64,000 bases of DNA from Branchiostoma floridae (Eukaryota > Chordata > Leptocardii > Amphioxiformes > Branchiostomatidae): NCBI RefSeq assembly GCF_000003815.2, contig NW_023365820.1:505436-569435 (forward strand), given 5' to 3'. Shown here piece after piece: positions 1 through 14,000 of the stretch. Positions within the stretch are counted from its first letter, which is position 1. Each line of letters starts with the position of its first letter. The notes beneath the pieces were generated by a model. The model had not been told where the DNA came from. It made no database searches and saw only the letters and a program-made list of their open reading frames with translations. The translations under genes and the position numbers were made by a program.

Positions 1-225
1 CTGTTACAGTTCCAATCATGTAACCCGTAACCTTGAGTGGCCTTCAGTCCTTGTTACATGGTGACCATTGAGTAAAAAAAAAAAAAAAGGTCTCTCGTCC
101 GCTAGCATAGCTACTTTGAATTTGTCATTTGATGCCACATTTGAACTGTCTTCTAGGCTGTCATTAAAATGTAATGTCAAGTGTCTAATGCATTGACCAG
201 AGTGTACATTGTATGCTACCTACAG

Positions 226-1578
226 ATGATGAAGAGGAAAAGAGGAAAGAGCAGACATTCACAGAAAAACTGACAGCGACAATCCTGAACAACTTACAGG
301 TAAGTTACTCCTCTAGATATTAAGCTAATATATTATCTCTATTTTGTGCATTCAAGTTCTTTATCGTGGTAAATTTGTACATAAATTAAAAAAGCCAGTT
401 TGGCTGATGGAAAAATGTTGGGAAGTTTTTGTCCTGTGGTATTCTGCCAACATCTGATGACTTTGCCTTTATCTTTGACCTTCAGCTGACAATCAAGAAG
501 ATTCACATCAGATATGAGGATAAGGTATGTTCACTTCATCCTTGGACTTTTTTAGTTTCATCTGTTTTCATTTCTTTGCTATATGATAACTTCTCTCTTA
601 TAATACTGATGATATCTCAGATTCTAACATCTGATACACATGATGCACCTGATGCACCTGATGTACTTCTTGCAACACACCTGCAGGTGTCCAACCCATC
701 CTCTCCATTTGCCCTTGGAGTGACCTTGAGGAGCTTCAGTGGGCAGTCCGTTAACTCCAGATGGGAACCTTTCCAGGTGGACTCACGGGCGACGCAAATG
801 TTCAAGGTACATGAAATTAACATTTTTAGAATCAGTGCATATCACTTGAACCCACTGTAGCGTCCATACGTCTTGCAGTGTTTGTATCCCCTGTCGTGTC
901 CGTACCTCTAGGCCTTGTAGTGTCTGTACCACCTGTAGCGTCCATACCTCCTACAGTGTTTGTATCCCCTGTCGTGTCCGTACCTCTAGGCCTTGTAGTG
1001 TCTGTACCACCTGTAGCGTCCATACCTCCTACAGTGTTCGTATCCCATGTAGTGTCCATATCCCCTGTAGCGTCCATACCTATTGCAGTGTCCTTACCCC
1101 CTGTCGTGTCTGTACCTATAGGCCTTGTAGTGTCTGTACCACCTGTAGTGTCCATACCTCCTGCAGTGTCCTTACCCCCTGTAGTGTCCGTACCTATAGG
1201 CCTTGTAGTGTCTGTAGTAGCCTCTGTAGCGTCCATACCACCTGCAGTGTCCATATCCCAATGTAGTGTCCATATCCCCTATAGCGTCCATACCTTTTGC
1301 AGTGTCCTTACCCCCTGTAGTGTCCGTACCTATAGGCCTTGTAGTGTCTGTACCACCTGTAGCGTCCATACCTTTTGCAGTGTCTGAGTGTATCCCTTTA
1401 GTGTCCCTACCCCTTGTAGTGTATGTGTTATGTTTAATATGATAAATTGCTTTGAGGTTTACTGTACAATGTAAATTATCTTATCTTCCAGCTCATCAAA
1501 CTAGAAGATCTTGCAGTATACTGGAACACAGGGTGTAAGAAACTTGTTAGTGACTACCTGACTATGGACTTGTGGAAG
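226..1578 (+). CDS. VPS13A: VPS13 exons 1-4 in window: end of N-terminal chorein/VPS13_N region
   Basis: Exons 226-299, 486-524, 687-806 and 1492-1578, all bounded by AG acceptors and GT donors. They encode a charged start (DEEEKRKEQ), then [25 protein letters not shown] and [12 protein letters not shown], ending in a segment with LAVYWNT. The IHIRYED motif is a signature of the VPS13/ATG2 N-terminal groove, where lipid is thought to enter from the donor membrane. The third exon's acceptor is placed at CTGCAG|GTG (687) because this gives 40 whole codons and phase 0 with its neighbours; an earlier AG at about 620 is possible and would add a [12 protein letters not shown]-like segment. The intron after exon 3 holds a minisatellite, and the one after exon 4 holds long TG tracts. 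Confidence 0.85.
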
Positions 1579-1795
1579 GTTAGAGTGTATTTCACTATGA
1601 CAGTTTTTTGACAAGATATTTTCAACTTGAGTGTGTATGAGTGTATATATGATGTGTGTGTGCAAGGAGGTTAAAAACCTCCTTGGTGTGTGTTTGTGTG
1701 TGTGTGTGTGTGTGTTTGCGTGTGTATGTGTATGTGTATGTGGTGTGTGTGTGTGTGTGTGTGTGTGTACATTTTTATGTGTGTGTGCGTGTGTC

Positions 1796-1827
<32 letters not shown>

Positions 1828-2000
1828 AGTAGAGTGTGTAGAGTGTTGTAAGATATGTGTGTGTGTGAGTATGTTTGTGTGTGTGTGCGTGTGTCTGTGT
1901 GTGTGTGTGTTTGTGTGTAGTGTGTGTGTGTTGTGTGTGTGGTGTGTGTGTGATATGTGTGTCAACTTGAGTGTGTATGAGTGTATATATGATGTGTGTG

Positions 2001-2041
<41 letters not shown>

Positions 2042-5000
2042 TTATGTGTGTGTGTGTTAAATACTTTGAATACTCAAATATTCCCAGTGGTTGTTTTCAT
2101 GGTTTTTAATCTGTAAGATGCCAATAGAACCCATCGTTGTAACTGCAAATTTAGAATACCAATTAGATTATACAATGTAGCAGTTCCTTGAACAATTGGA
2201 TATAATCTAGGAAACATAAAATTTCTTACCTGCCACCGATGCCTAACCTTCATCGACTTTATAAGATTTTCATCATATTTGGTCAAATGGGGGAGAGAAC
2301 AAAGATAGGAAAGGAAGAATATAAAAGAAAAATGATCTGATCAAAACGTCATCTTTGTTTTCAGGACCTAATGGAGGAATGTCTGGACACCTGTCGCATC
2401 ATGAAGCAGGATTTGGACTTTGTTGTCAGGCCGATCTCAGCCGTCACCAAGATAGCCTTCGACAAGAGCCAGGTCGTCGACCTGGACAAGCCACGCCTGT
2501 GGACTGACCTGGCAGTGCAAGAGATCATGGTGTCGCTGTCAAGACAACAGGTGTGGTTTTGAATATGTGAAACACATTGCAGGGCTCGAAATACTTTTTT
2601 CTGCATACCTGCACAGGTGCAGGTTACACTGAAAATTACCTGCACCAGACAAATTTTACCTGCACCACTCTGAATTTAGGAAGTATGAATCATACTAAAA
2701 TTATTGAGGAACCATTGCTATTTTTTCTTTTATACTTAATAGATGGCAATAATAGTCAATACATGGACCATTGCAGGTTTGGTGCAGGTAGACATCAGAA
2801 ATACCTGCACAGCTCCAATTTGCACTAACCTGCATATGCAGATGGTATTTTGAGCCCTGCATTGTGAAGCAGAAACACAAAAGAGAATCAAAAGAAATAC
2901 AAATTTAAAATATTCATAATAATTATTAATCTTGGTAATTATTCAGGGTTTCCCCTGAGCTGTAATGTATTACTCTTGTTCAGTTGAAACTCATGCTCAC
3001 CTTGTATCATTGTTCTAGCATTAGAGGCCATGGCTCCCTTAAATTTTGTATAAATGATTTGGACTGCCTATGCTGTCATTTGAGGAACCCATTCTGTCTT
3101 TTAAATCAATCAAGAACACCCTAGCTTACCTTTAGATGCTTTCCCTAGATGACGTATAATTAGTGACTCAGAGATATAATGAAAATATTCATGATTGTAT
3201 TGTCATCAAAAGATTGATGTTTATAGTTAAGTTTATATTATCCTTATTTGTCCCCAGTTTAAGAGTATCATATGTCTGGTGGAGTCCTTCAAACTCATGG
3301 CAGTGAACAGACTGTACAGGAAGTACCACCCAAACCTTCAGGTCAAGGGGAATGCCAAAGATTGGTAAGATTATTGATTCCAAGTTCTTTCTAGACATTC
3401 TTTGAAATTCCTTAAAAGTTCAAATTCTGTAATGGTTTCTTTGTTTTTTAACTCTTAAGATCATAGTATACTAAACATTATGGTTGATATGATGTTAAGA
3501 GTTAGTAAAAAATCAAAATAATGTGCTGAAAATTTTATTCTGATGTTTCAGCAAGTATATACAATAACTAAATAGATTGTTGTACAACATACATGTATGA
3601 CTAAGGTTAGGATGTTGTTAAGTACTTCTGCAGGACACCCAAATCATGGTAAATTTTCTGAATCATCTAAATACTGCATGCATCCTAGCAAGAATCTGTA
3701 TATGCAAACGTTGACATAATTTACAATTGGAAGACTCTTCTGTCCATCTCTTACAGGTGGCACTATGCTTACAATGCCACAGTCCATGAACACATCCGAC
3801 CATACTCCTGGGATAGTATCAAAGCTTACAGGTACAAGCATATAATTATCATAAAAATAATTATGATGATCAAACAGTCTAATGCCACAATGACATCATG
3901 ACCAAGCCTTAGATTATATGCATGTGTATTTAAGTTGATCATTTTACTATTAGGTACTATTCATCATGCAAGTGCCTGACCAATACATAAAATGACTGCA
4001 ATTTAGCTGAAGCCAAGGTTCTGTTTACCGACAGCTGTAAATGCCAGACTTTTATTTGCCATGCTAATAATTATATACAATCAGATGATCTTTAATGGCA
4101 AAAGCATCATTGACAATAATCAATCATCATGACATGACATAGTTATATAAAATGTCTTGCATACATTGAGAATCTTTTCAATAAAGCTACAGCATTGTAG
4201 ATGGAGACAGCGCATTTGTCTAAAATGAATTTATCGTATTGTCCTTCAGACAAAAGTTCAAGAGGTACCAGGTTCTGTACAAGGAGAAGCTGGAAGAATC
4301 GGAAGATGTGGCTGCCATCTCAGGGGTTCTTGAGGAGTTAGAGTCAGACCTGAATCTCACCAGCATCCTTGTAGCAAGACAGCAGGCGAAACTACAGGTG
4401 CAGCCATTCAAGATTCTTCTCTCTATTTCAAACAGACATGGCCTCCTAGCCCTGCCGGTCGATCATTACTTGCAGCTGAACCCTAGGCAATCTCGACATA
4501 ATCATCCAAATTCATATAAACCCATTAAGACTAATAAAGACTGCCTCAAATATTCATATTTCCCAAGAACTGCTACTGATTGGAATACTTTACCATACTC
4601 TACCACCTTTCAAGCTAACCCCGTTAAGTTTAAGAAAGAGGTATTACAACATCTGAGGAACAGCCAATAACACAACAGCACTACGCCCTGGGTGGTTGGC
4701 CCCAACAAACTAGGGGTGTTGCCCAGTACCATAACAAGAACAAGAACAAGAACATGATGTTCTTTTGTGAAATATGTAAATGAAAGTTTATGATCTTAAA
4801 GCCTTCACCCTTGAGGTGTTACCAAAAATAGAGCCAATTTCTGAGTGGACATTTTGTCAGTCAAGTCGATATATTATAATCTGTGCAGCTGTCAGTCATC
4901 ACAAAGCATGGCAAATCTAAATTAAATGAGGACTGACAGTTGCAAGTATTCTTAATGACATGTCCATGGATTCTTTCTCAAGGTGAAAGGGGATATACTA

Positions 5001-8000
5001 TCAAGCTTCTGGTCTCATGACCAATGGGAAAGGTGTTATGAGATTCAATTAGCTAAGGGTAGTTTTCATACTGTCAAGACAGGGGTACTATCTTTTCCAG
5101 AAAAGTTCAAAATATCAGCAAAGAAATTATTGTTAGGACATCGGAGTTCCAAACAGTGAGGAGACTAATCCCATGTTTTGTTCTAGTTTGTTAAAAAAGA
5201 GAAAGAGCCGCCCAAGAAGACAAAACCCTCAGGAGGAGGAGGTTGGTTTTGGGGCTGGTTTTCCGAGAGCATGGAAGAAGAAGAGGTGGAAGAGAGAGAG
5301 TCAGGTTAGAAAAAAGATTGACACACTAAGTTAACTTTAAGTTTAACTAACTGAATTTTGTACTGACTCTGTTTTTTTCTTCAAAATGATGACCCACAAG
5401 CCTTTGACATGTGACACTATGTGTGTGATTTCAGGGATAGGTGAATGGTATCAGGATATTTTTTTTTTACTTGGTGATGAGTCTCCTATTCTAGTATAAT
5501 AATTGTAATCTTGTGCAATATGTTCATCATCATATTATAATACCAGTATAATAAATATCGTTTATATCTTGTCAAGATAACAAGGTAAATGGATCAGGAA
5601 AAAAATTATAAATGATAAATTTTGCAACCGATTTGATATTGTTTTTTGATCAGATCATTTGTTCCCTTAACAGATTTCCTCTCCAAGCTGACAGAGGAGG
5701 AGAAAAAGAAGTTGTATGAAGGAATTGGTTACAGTGAAGATGATGTTCTACCTGACAAACCAAAGGAGGTTAGTCCTGGTTTGACTTATTTTGCTTTAGT
5801 TTAAGAAACCAAAACTACATACAGGGCTTTATGTACAAGGTGCTTAGAATATCAATTTCATATTCATTTGGCATAGAGCTGTTAATTTTTAATATATCGG
5901 AATTACAACAATGTTGCCTTTGACAGGAACTTCCTTTTTTTCCTCCCACAGTATGTTGAAAACAGATTCAACTTCTCCTTAAAGAGCTGCTGTTTCAAAC
6001 TCAGGAACCATGGGTAAGACTTGCAGCACATGTCTTGATATGATTATGTGATTGATTATGATTGACAATTGGTAAAGTTTTTATGTAAAACAAAGCTTCA
6101 ACCTCCCAGTGTTTTGAGGGATAGATTATATCATACGTTAAGATGCAAACGATGAAAATATAAACATAACTGAGAAAACAAATTATAGAGCAAAAACAAG
6201 CCCACCTCCTTGATAAGTCGCCTCTCCCATTGACCCCATGACCTGGACTGTCTGTTGGTTGTTAACCAATGAATAACTGTACTTCAAAGCCATTCTAACA
6301 ACTTTGACCTTTTCTCTTTCTTGTCCATCTGTTTCCAGGATGGATCTTGTGAATTCCAAACTGGAGGAGGTCTTTGCCATGTTTGAACAGAGGCCTTCAG
6401 CAGAAGCCTTTAGGTAAGTCTAAATCTTCTGTTAACAAATCTTGCCAATCAATCTCACAACTGTGTTGTGCTGTGTTTTCCTCTCTAAAATGTTTTCTTT
6501 AATTCATTCTTCAGGTTCAGCCTGTCAACAGAAAATCTGATAGCGGAAGGTGTAAAACAGGATGATAACAGTGCGACCATCATCGTCAAACCTGACATAG
6601 CATACAAAGGTATTTTCTAACTTTTTAAAATCTATTTGATGTATTGATGTTATGTGTTAATGTGTGAGTCAGAACACTAGCGATTGCTGTCTGTGACCTA
6701 CATGAATTGTAATGTTTACAATCTGAATAAAGTCAAAGTCATAACTTCCATCAACATTCAATTTTTGTTAATAAAATTAAAACAATATTTGCCGCACATA
6801 ATTCTGACTTATGCTACATATTTTAATGTTCATTTTATTCGATGTTGGTGTAATGTTGACAGTAAAAAATATTTGTTTCATTGCTAATAGAGCCTTTGAA
6901 AAAATGACAGACAATTTTACCTTTAATATTAGCTTCTAATGTAACTGTATGTCAGAAGTTGAGTAAACCTACATAACGATAGTTCACCTTTATCCGTAGG
7001 GTAACCTTTATCCGTTCTTTTTAAGAACAATGTATTTAGGGAAATCAGGTCGACAGATGATGGTTTCAATCTGCAATATTTTGAAAATAGTACAATAGAC
7101 TTAATATCCCTGGATGTACCCTGTTTAGTAACACAACGGATATAGGTTACCCCGCGGATAATGGTGAACTAACGTTATACCGAAATACTGTTCCACATCT
7201 AAGCTGAAGCTCCCCATGACAAAGAGCAGAAGCAAGTTCATTTTGCAGACATGAAGGAGGATCTCATTCAGTACTTACGAGAAGCGAGTGTTATTCGCAC
7301 ATGGGAGCCTAAAGATTTGGGTATACCCAAGTGTCAGTTTTTGGTGGTATACGAGGCTCTATTGGGGGAAAAGGTTGCTTTGCATAATACTCCTAAAGGT
7401 GGTGAAATTTTGCAGGCTGGGGCACATTTAGCAAAGGGGCAATTGTTGTTACTTCAAGGCTCTAGCCAGCGTCCGTTTTTCCGTCAATTGATGGAAATTT
7501 GCTGCGTCTGACGGAAAAATTTTCAAACCAATCCGTCAACCTTGACGGACAAAAATCCTTGGTGGAAGCTACAGGCGGCTTGGGGACGCCGTCTACGTCC
7601 GTAAAAGCCACACACTGTTTGTTTTGCTATTGTTATGATTGTTGACAATGTGTGTCGGTGCCCTTTCGCATACGATAATGTCATTAAAACCCGTTTTTCA
7701 AGGTCTCCGTTCAGTTTCGCGGTTTTCGCGACAATTGGAATTGGCTGACGGAAAAAAATTTTGAGCTGGCTAAAGCCCTGTGTTACTTACTGCCTTTGCT
7801 GCTAGTAGGCTTTTCAGGACTGAGCTTTTGGACAGAGCCTTATTTTTGGCAATTTCTCAGGGAAGGAGCAAATTGCTATCGAAATAAACTTCTTCTCTAT
7901 GTATATTGTATTTTCCTCTTTTACAAATCCTCAATTCCTGCCTGGCCTTGACATGGTTCTGCTAAGCCAGCCTGAGGTTTCCATTTTCAAGGGCATAGTC

Positions 8001-11000
8001 TCTATCCAGCTGTCAGTCAGTGAGACGTTAGAAGAATTGACTTTACCAATAGAAAACATTTGATAGACTCTTCTCTGATTGGTTTAAAACTAGTTAGAGA
8101 CAATGCCCACAAAAGTGGGAGCCTCAGCCCATTTTACCAAGTCTCTGAAAGTAAATGTAGGCCATCGATAAGGCGGATGAGTAGGATAATGGATTCCTAA
8201 GGTGCTGGTACTTCACTGGCATTTAGGAAGAGTTGCTGTACAGCTGCAGTAACCATTGTCCTTGCTGGAGCTAAGATATTTGGATTACTAAGATGCTAGT
8301 AACAGTTGCTCCATTTACTGATAGGTCCAGATGAGAAGCTGTTCAGTGCAGAGGTTGAGATGAACCCTCTGTACACCACAGCAGACTCTGCACTGAGAGT
8401 GGCCGTACAGCCAGTCAAGATACTGTATGATGCTGTAAGTGAAATTTGGGGTCTTTTAACCTTTAAGTTAGTCTTTATTTCAAATACAGGATGCATGGAA
8501 CAAGAATGCACATAAGATATTTAAATGCATTGGATATGGTAGTGATTATTTGTTCAATGTATTTAAGTAACTCAGATACAGTCTTTCTCATAATTATTAT
8601 TTTTCATCAGCATAGATTATGGATATTTGTCACCATCGTTATATAAGATTTAAGTAGTAATAAAGTTGGCCATTGAAAATTTGGAGGTACATGAGTTTAC
8701 CTTTCAAAATGAAGTCACTGATTGATGAAAATTCTATTAACTTAATATTTTCCATCATATCTTTTTTTCTCCACAGGTGACGGTTGCAGAAACTGTACAT
8801 TTCTTCTCCATGCCAGACAGCAGCTTTGAAGAGTAGGCATTTCTTTTGTTTTACCACTTTTTTTATTGGAAAATGTCTTTTTGGACAATACAGGCACTTA
8901 AGTTAGTTAAGATTTTTGTACATAATGAATTTTATATCTATGATATTTAAAATGAGATTATTGAACAACATTACATATAATTTTACTATTTAATGCGTTT
9001 GTCATGCAAGGTTTCCATTGTTAATTTTTCATATGAAGACATGTTTTAGGCTACGAATATTTTCTTGACATGTTTTATAGTTTTTTCACACTCATAATTA
9101 ATATAATACAAAGTTTTTGCATCTAGAACAGTACTATGTGTTCAACTTCTCCATTAGAGCCACATTATATGTCAAAATAACAAGCTAAGATATATTTAAT
9201 ATTCCCTATAATTTCAGCACCAAGGAGAGGACAGTTGTTTTATAATGATGTGATATGCTAAATGTTTTTGTATCTCTCCAGGTTAAAGAACGCAGCCAAC
9301 AGACAGTTGGCAAAGCTGGCTAAAGTTGGCCGGCTCAGTGTTCAACATGCCATTGAAAAACACAAGGTACTAGGCTCTTTTTTTCAAATTTTCTGTTTTA
9401 ATTGTGTTGAAAATTGATCATAACTTACATGCATTTGCTGCATATATTTTTTATTCATATATGATGAGGTTTTGAGCATTGTATTAGTAAGAATCAAATT
9501 GTATCAAATTCTGTTAGAGTCTTTCAACTATATGTGTTATGCCATTGATGTCTCCTATTTGTAATATTTTACTCTAGATTTTGACTATGTCTATCCGGCT
9601 TGAGATGAGATGGAAATGTTTGTAACGCTGGGTCACCTTTATCCGCCGGTAACCTATATTAGGTTGTTTAAAAGCAGGATATTTTGGGATATCAATTCGA
9701 CGGATGGTAGTTTCAAACTGCATTATTTCGAAGATATTGCAACTTGAAACCACCGTCCGTTGACTTGATATTCCTAAATATGCTGTCTTTTTCAGACAAC
9801 AGAGTTAGGTTACCCTGTGAATAAAGGTGAACGTACTACCGAAGTGAAATTGTGTCTAAGCAAAATGATAGTAAAGGCCTTTGGTCAACCTTAAAAACAC
9901 TCTTGCCAGGTCAAACTAAACACGCTGATAAAGTTCCTAAACAAAGTGAAAACAACATTGCGAATGAATTCAATTCATATTTCACTTCCATTGGAGCCAA
10001 ACTAGCCGCAGCCTTCTCTAGTGTTTATATGGCAACTATAGGGCCTCCTAAGTCTATGTTCAGTTTTGCCGACATACCAACAGAGTTCACACACCAACGA
10101 TTGCTGAACATCCCTCTTGGCAAGAGCACAGGGGTGGATGGAGTAAGTAGCAGGCTGATCCGCCACGCTGCTCCAGCAATTGCAGCACCACTGACGTACA
10201 TATACAACCTATCACTCTCCACAGGAACAGTACCCACTGGCTGGAAGAAAGCCAAGGTCACACCGCTATACAAAGATGGGGACAAAACTGACTGCAGTAA
10301 CTACAGACCTATATCAGTAATTCCATCTTTTATGAAAATATTGGAGAAAGCAATACATACACAAGTCTACAACTTCCTTACCGAGCATAAGATTCTGAAT
10401 CCTTCACAGTCAGGTTTCAGACCAAAACACTCAACAACAACAACATTAATCAATGTGACAGACACGATCCTAGATAACATGGACAAGGGGCTTTTGACAG
10501 GTGCTGTCTTTTTGGACCTGAAAAAGGCCTTCGACACGGTGTCTCATGAAATTCTTCTTGACAAACTACGGATAAATGGCATACAAGACAACGCATTGCT
10601 GTGGTTTGAGTCATACCTGTCAAATAGGTGTCAGGTAACAGTTGTAGACGGCACCATAAGTGATTGTCTTGGTATAGCTGAAGGCGTACCACAAGGGTCT
10701 GTTCTCGGACCGCTATTGTTTATATTGTACATAAATGATATGCCAAACTACATAAGCCATGGTCAAATAGTACTCTATGCTGATGACACAGCACTGTTTT
10801 ACGCATCAAAGTCTGTCGCTGATATAAACAGAGCGTTGAATGCTGATCTCTGCAATATTGAGAAGTGGTTGGATGCAAACAGGCTAACTCTCAATGTCCG
10901 TAAATGCAAGTCTATGCTTTTTGGCACTATAAGAAGGCTGCGTCTAGAAACAGAAGAACTAAATCTTACCCTTTCTGGTACTTATTTGGAAGTTGTTGCA

Positions 11001-14000
11001 TGTTTTAAATATCTAGGTGTTTGGTTTGATTCCTGTCTTACATGGAGTATACACATTAACAAACTATGCAGTACGGTGTCCTCTAGGTTGGGAGTGTTAA
11101 GACGTTTAGTACCCATTTTACCACCTAAGACACTTTCCATGCTGTTTAACTGTATGATTCTTCCTAAGATTGATTATTGTGATACTGTATGGGGCAACTG
11201 CGGAAAATCTCTCTCTGACAATCTCCAGAAACTCCAAAACCGTGCAGCACGGCTTGTGCTCGGTCTGTCACGTAGATCACATGTAGATAATGACCATCTG
11301 TCTACATTAGGTTGGAAATCTCTGGCATCTCGTAGGAAAATGCACCTCCTGCAAACCGTCTTCAAGTCAATCCATCGGCAGTTACCAGAATACTTACAAA
11401 TATTTAACAGAACATCTCACACATACGCAACAAGGCTTAATTCAAACCTATCACTACAACTACCGAAAGTCAGACTTGAATCTGGCCGTAGAAAATTCGA
11501 ATACAGGGGTGCATTTTCATGGAACGAGTTGCCGCCAACGGTTAAAGTGGCCAGTTCTGCACTGTCGTTCAAGAAACTGATAAGAAACGGTAATCACTGC
11601 TGACCTCTGACCTCCTGACCCGGCACTAACTTCGATTAATGAGTTATGATTTTGATTTATGTTTATGTATATATTGTTACTTTGATTTGTTCATTTGATT
11701 TGTATCTTATTTCTTGTTATGCTATTTTGTGTACAGGGCACAACTGAAAAGCAGAACGCATAGTACTGAGTTGTCCACCCTGTCTAAATAAAACAGAAAT
11801 AAATAAATAAATAAAAACTAGCGTTACAATGTAATCATTCAGCTTACAGATAGCATTTGAATCACAATTTTTTTTCCTTCCTGCAGACGTTGAATGTGAA
11901 TATCAACCTGAAGGCACCATACATCATTATTCCAGAGGGTGGAAGCTTCTCAAGGTATGACTAAAAAAAGAAACTCAGTGACGCTTAATCACTCACTCAC
12001 TAACCTACTCCATTTTCTCACTCATACACACTCACTCAATCATTTAACATGTAGATGTATGTTCATACCAGTCCCTTTTTGTGTTGGAAAAGGCAAGATT
12101 AGGCAAAAGCTTTTCCCATTCATTATAGGTTGTATGTTTTTTTATGAAATCAATTATACTTCACATTTGTCATACCATTGATACAGTGACAGTCGCCTGC
12201 TGATGGCTGATCTGGGCAGCCTACAGATCAACAGTGACCTCCAGCCAGATGATGTGGTACTGCAGGTCAGAAAATTTTTAGATCAAAAATAAATCCTAAG
12301 TTCAACCTAGATATAGATTCTTCACATTTTCCCAATGCTTTATGTTGCTTGCAAAGTCTAAAAACAGTAACGGGACTTCTGTTACAGGGTGCCACCATGA
12401 GTGAGCTGGTCCAACGCCTTTATGACCGGTTCAACATTGACATCAGCAACATTCAACTACTCTTCCTAAAACCAGGTATGGTTGCCAGTTGTTGTTAATT
12501 GGTAAATGTATGTACGCAGATTTCTACCTACCTACCTAGTCCCTTGACCTCCAGGTCGTGGGGGGGGGGGGGGGGCAAGGTAGCCATGAAGATAGAGAGA
12601 TTTCTACTATTTTATAGAAAGTGGCAGTTCCAATTTAGGACAATGGGCTTGTCTTATCATAAGAAACGAGAATAGTATACATTGCAGTTGGATTTTAGAT
12701 TCATACCCCTAGCACCATCTTTCAGAACTGCAGCTGTATTTATGTAATTGTTTTGAACAGGTGTTGATATAGAGGAGGCTCGTCAGGAGGAGGACTCTCC
12801 ACACCATTTGCTTCCTAAAATGGGTCTCCAGCTGTCCCTGTACAACAGTATCAATCCTCAGTACACTGCACAACCACGGTAGGGTGGTGGTCTTCATCTT
12901 CTATACAGACTGTAGTCTAGATAACTTTAAGCTCCATTCAATTGATTGCAGCCCAAACTGTGGTGTAGGCTGCAAACATATTTTCTGTATTAACATTTGA
13001 ACCTAAAAGAATATGATACAATGTATTTTAACATTAGATTATTTCATAAAGTCAGCCTGGCTTACTTTTTTATGTTCGTGGTAGAATCATGATTTTGATT
13101 CAACCCTTCCAACAGCAAGTTTGAGACTGGTTGTAACTGCAGTCAAATTTTTATATGTTTGAACCAAGTAAAATTATTACTATTTTTTTAACAAGTTTTT
13201 TTTCAAAATGAATTTACAAACCAAGTAGAACTTCACTTTCAAATTTCATACCCAGCTGCCAAGTTCCCAGTTTTTGACAATTCTAAGGCAAATTAATACA
13301 ACATTAAAAATATATTTTTTACCTTATCAAGTATGATGTTGACATAATCATGCGGCATCAAATTTTTTCCAGGCACAAAATGGAAGCCTTGCTGCCATCT
13401 TTGAAGCTGAACATCTCAGAGACCAACATCTTTGCTCTGCTCCAGGTAAGTCCAAACCAATTTTCTTCTAGCCACTCCCTAAGCAATGCCGACACTGAAT
13501 TGTGAATAGCCCAGAATCAATTCTACTTTCAGTTTGCTCCTCTGGTCCAAGCAGAATATGACCTTACCAACATTGACTTTCATTGTCGACTGGGGCAGAC
13601 GACTTTTGATGACTAATAAATGGACAATCTTACCAACCAACTCCCAACCCCAAATGGCCTGTGTTGCTCATGACTAATAAATTTGAATTTAAAAACTAGC
13701 AGACAACCTTGATGTTTAACTTCCAACCACAAAGGACCTAACTCTTAACCATGTTTACTTAGTAAGAAAGTGGGGAGGCCACACAAATGTAGTTGGCCAT
13801 ATGTGACAGGTTTTTGTCTAATTACAATTGGCACATTCTTATGACAGTCTTAGAACATGTATGATGAACAGTGTTGGATGTTTCTTACATAATTCAGCTA
13901 TCTACTGACAGAAATTGTTGCCACACATATCTGTACACTAAGTTTTGTATTATACATGTTTCCAGTTCCTGAACACCTTCCCATCACTGGCGGATTCAGT

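Larger units (their letters stand above)
9625..11824. mobile_element. TA-flanked long-TIR MITE, copy 2, split by the LINE
   Basis: The host element is 9625-9832 plus 11816-11824, flanked by TA at 9623-9624 and 11825-11826. Its left end reads ACGCTGGGTCACCTTTAT and its right end is the inverted counterpart ending GCGT. Inside, a TTGAAACCACCGTCCG-type segment mirrors the left half, so the whole MITE is nearly an inverted repeat. Without the LINE it would be about 215 bp, like the copy at 37617. Confidence 0.8.

Noticed and set aside
832-1387. Long repetitive open frames (DTTGG-type on minus, VSVPP-type on plus)
   Set aside because: Produced by a minisatellite whose unit length keeps the frame open; entirely within an intron.
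1501-2116. His/Thr-rich and Cys/Val-rich open frames
   Set aside because: TG/AC microsatellite translations.
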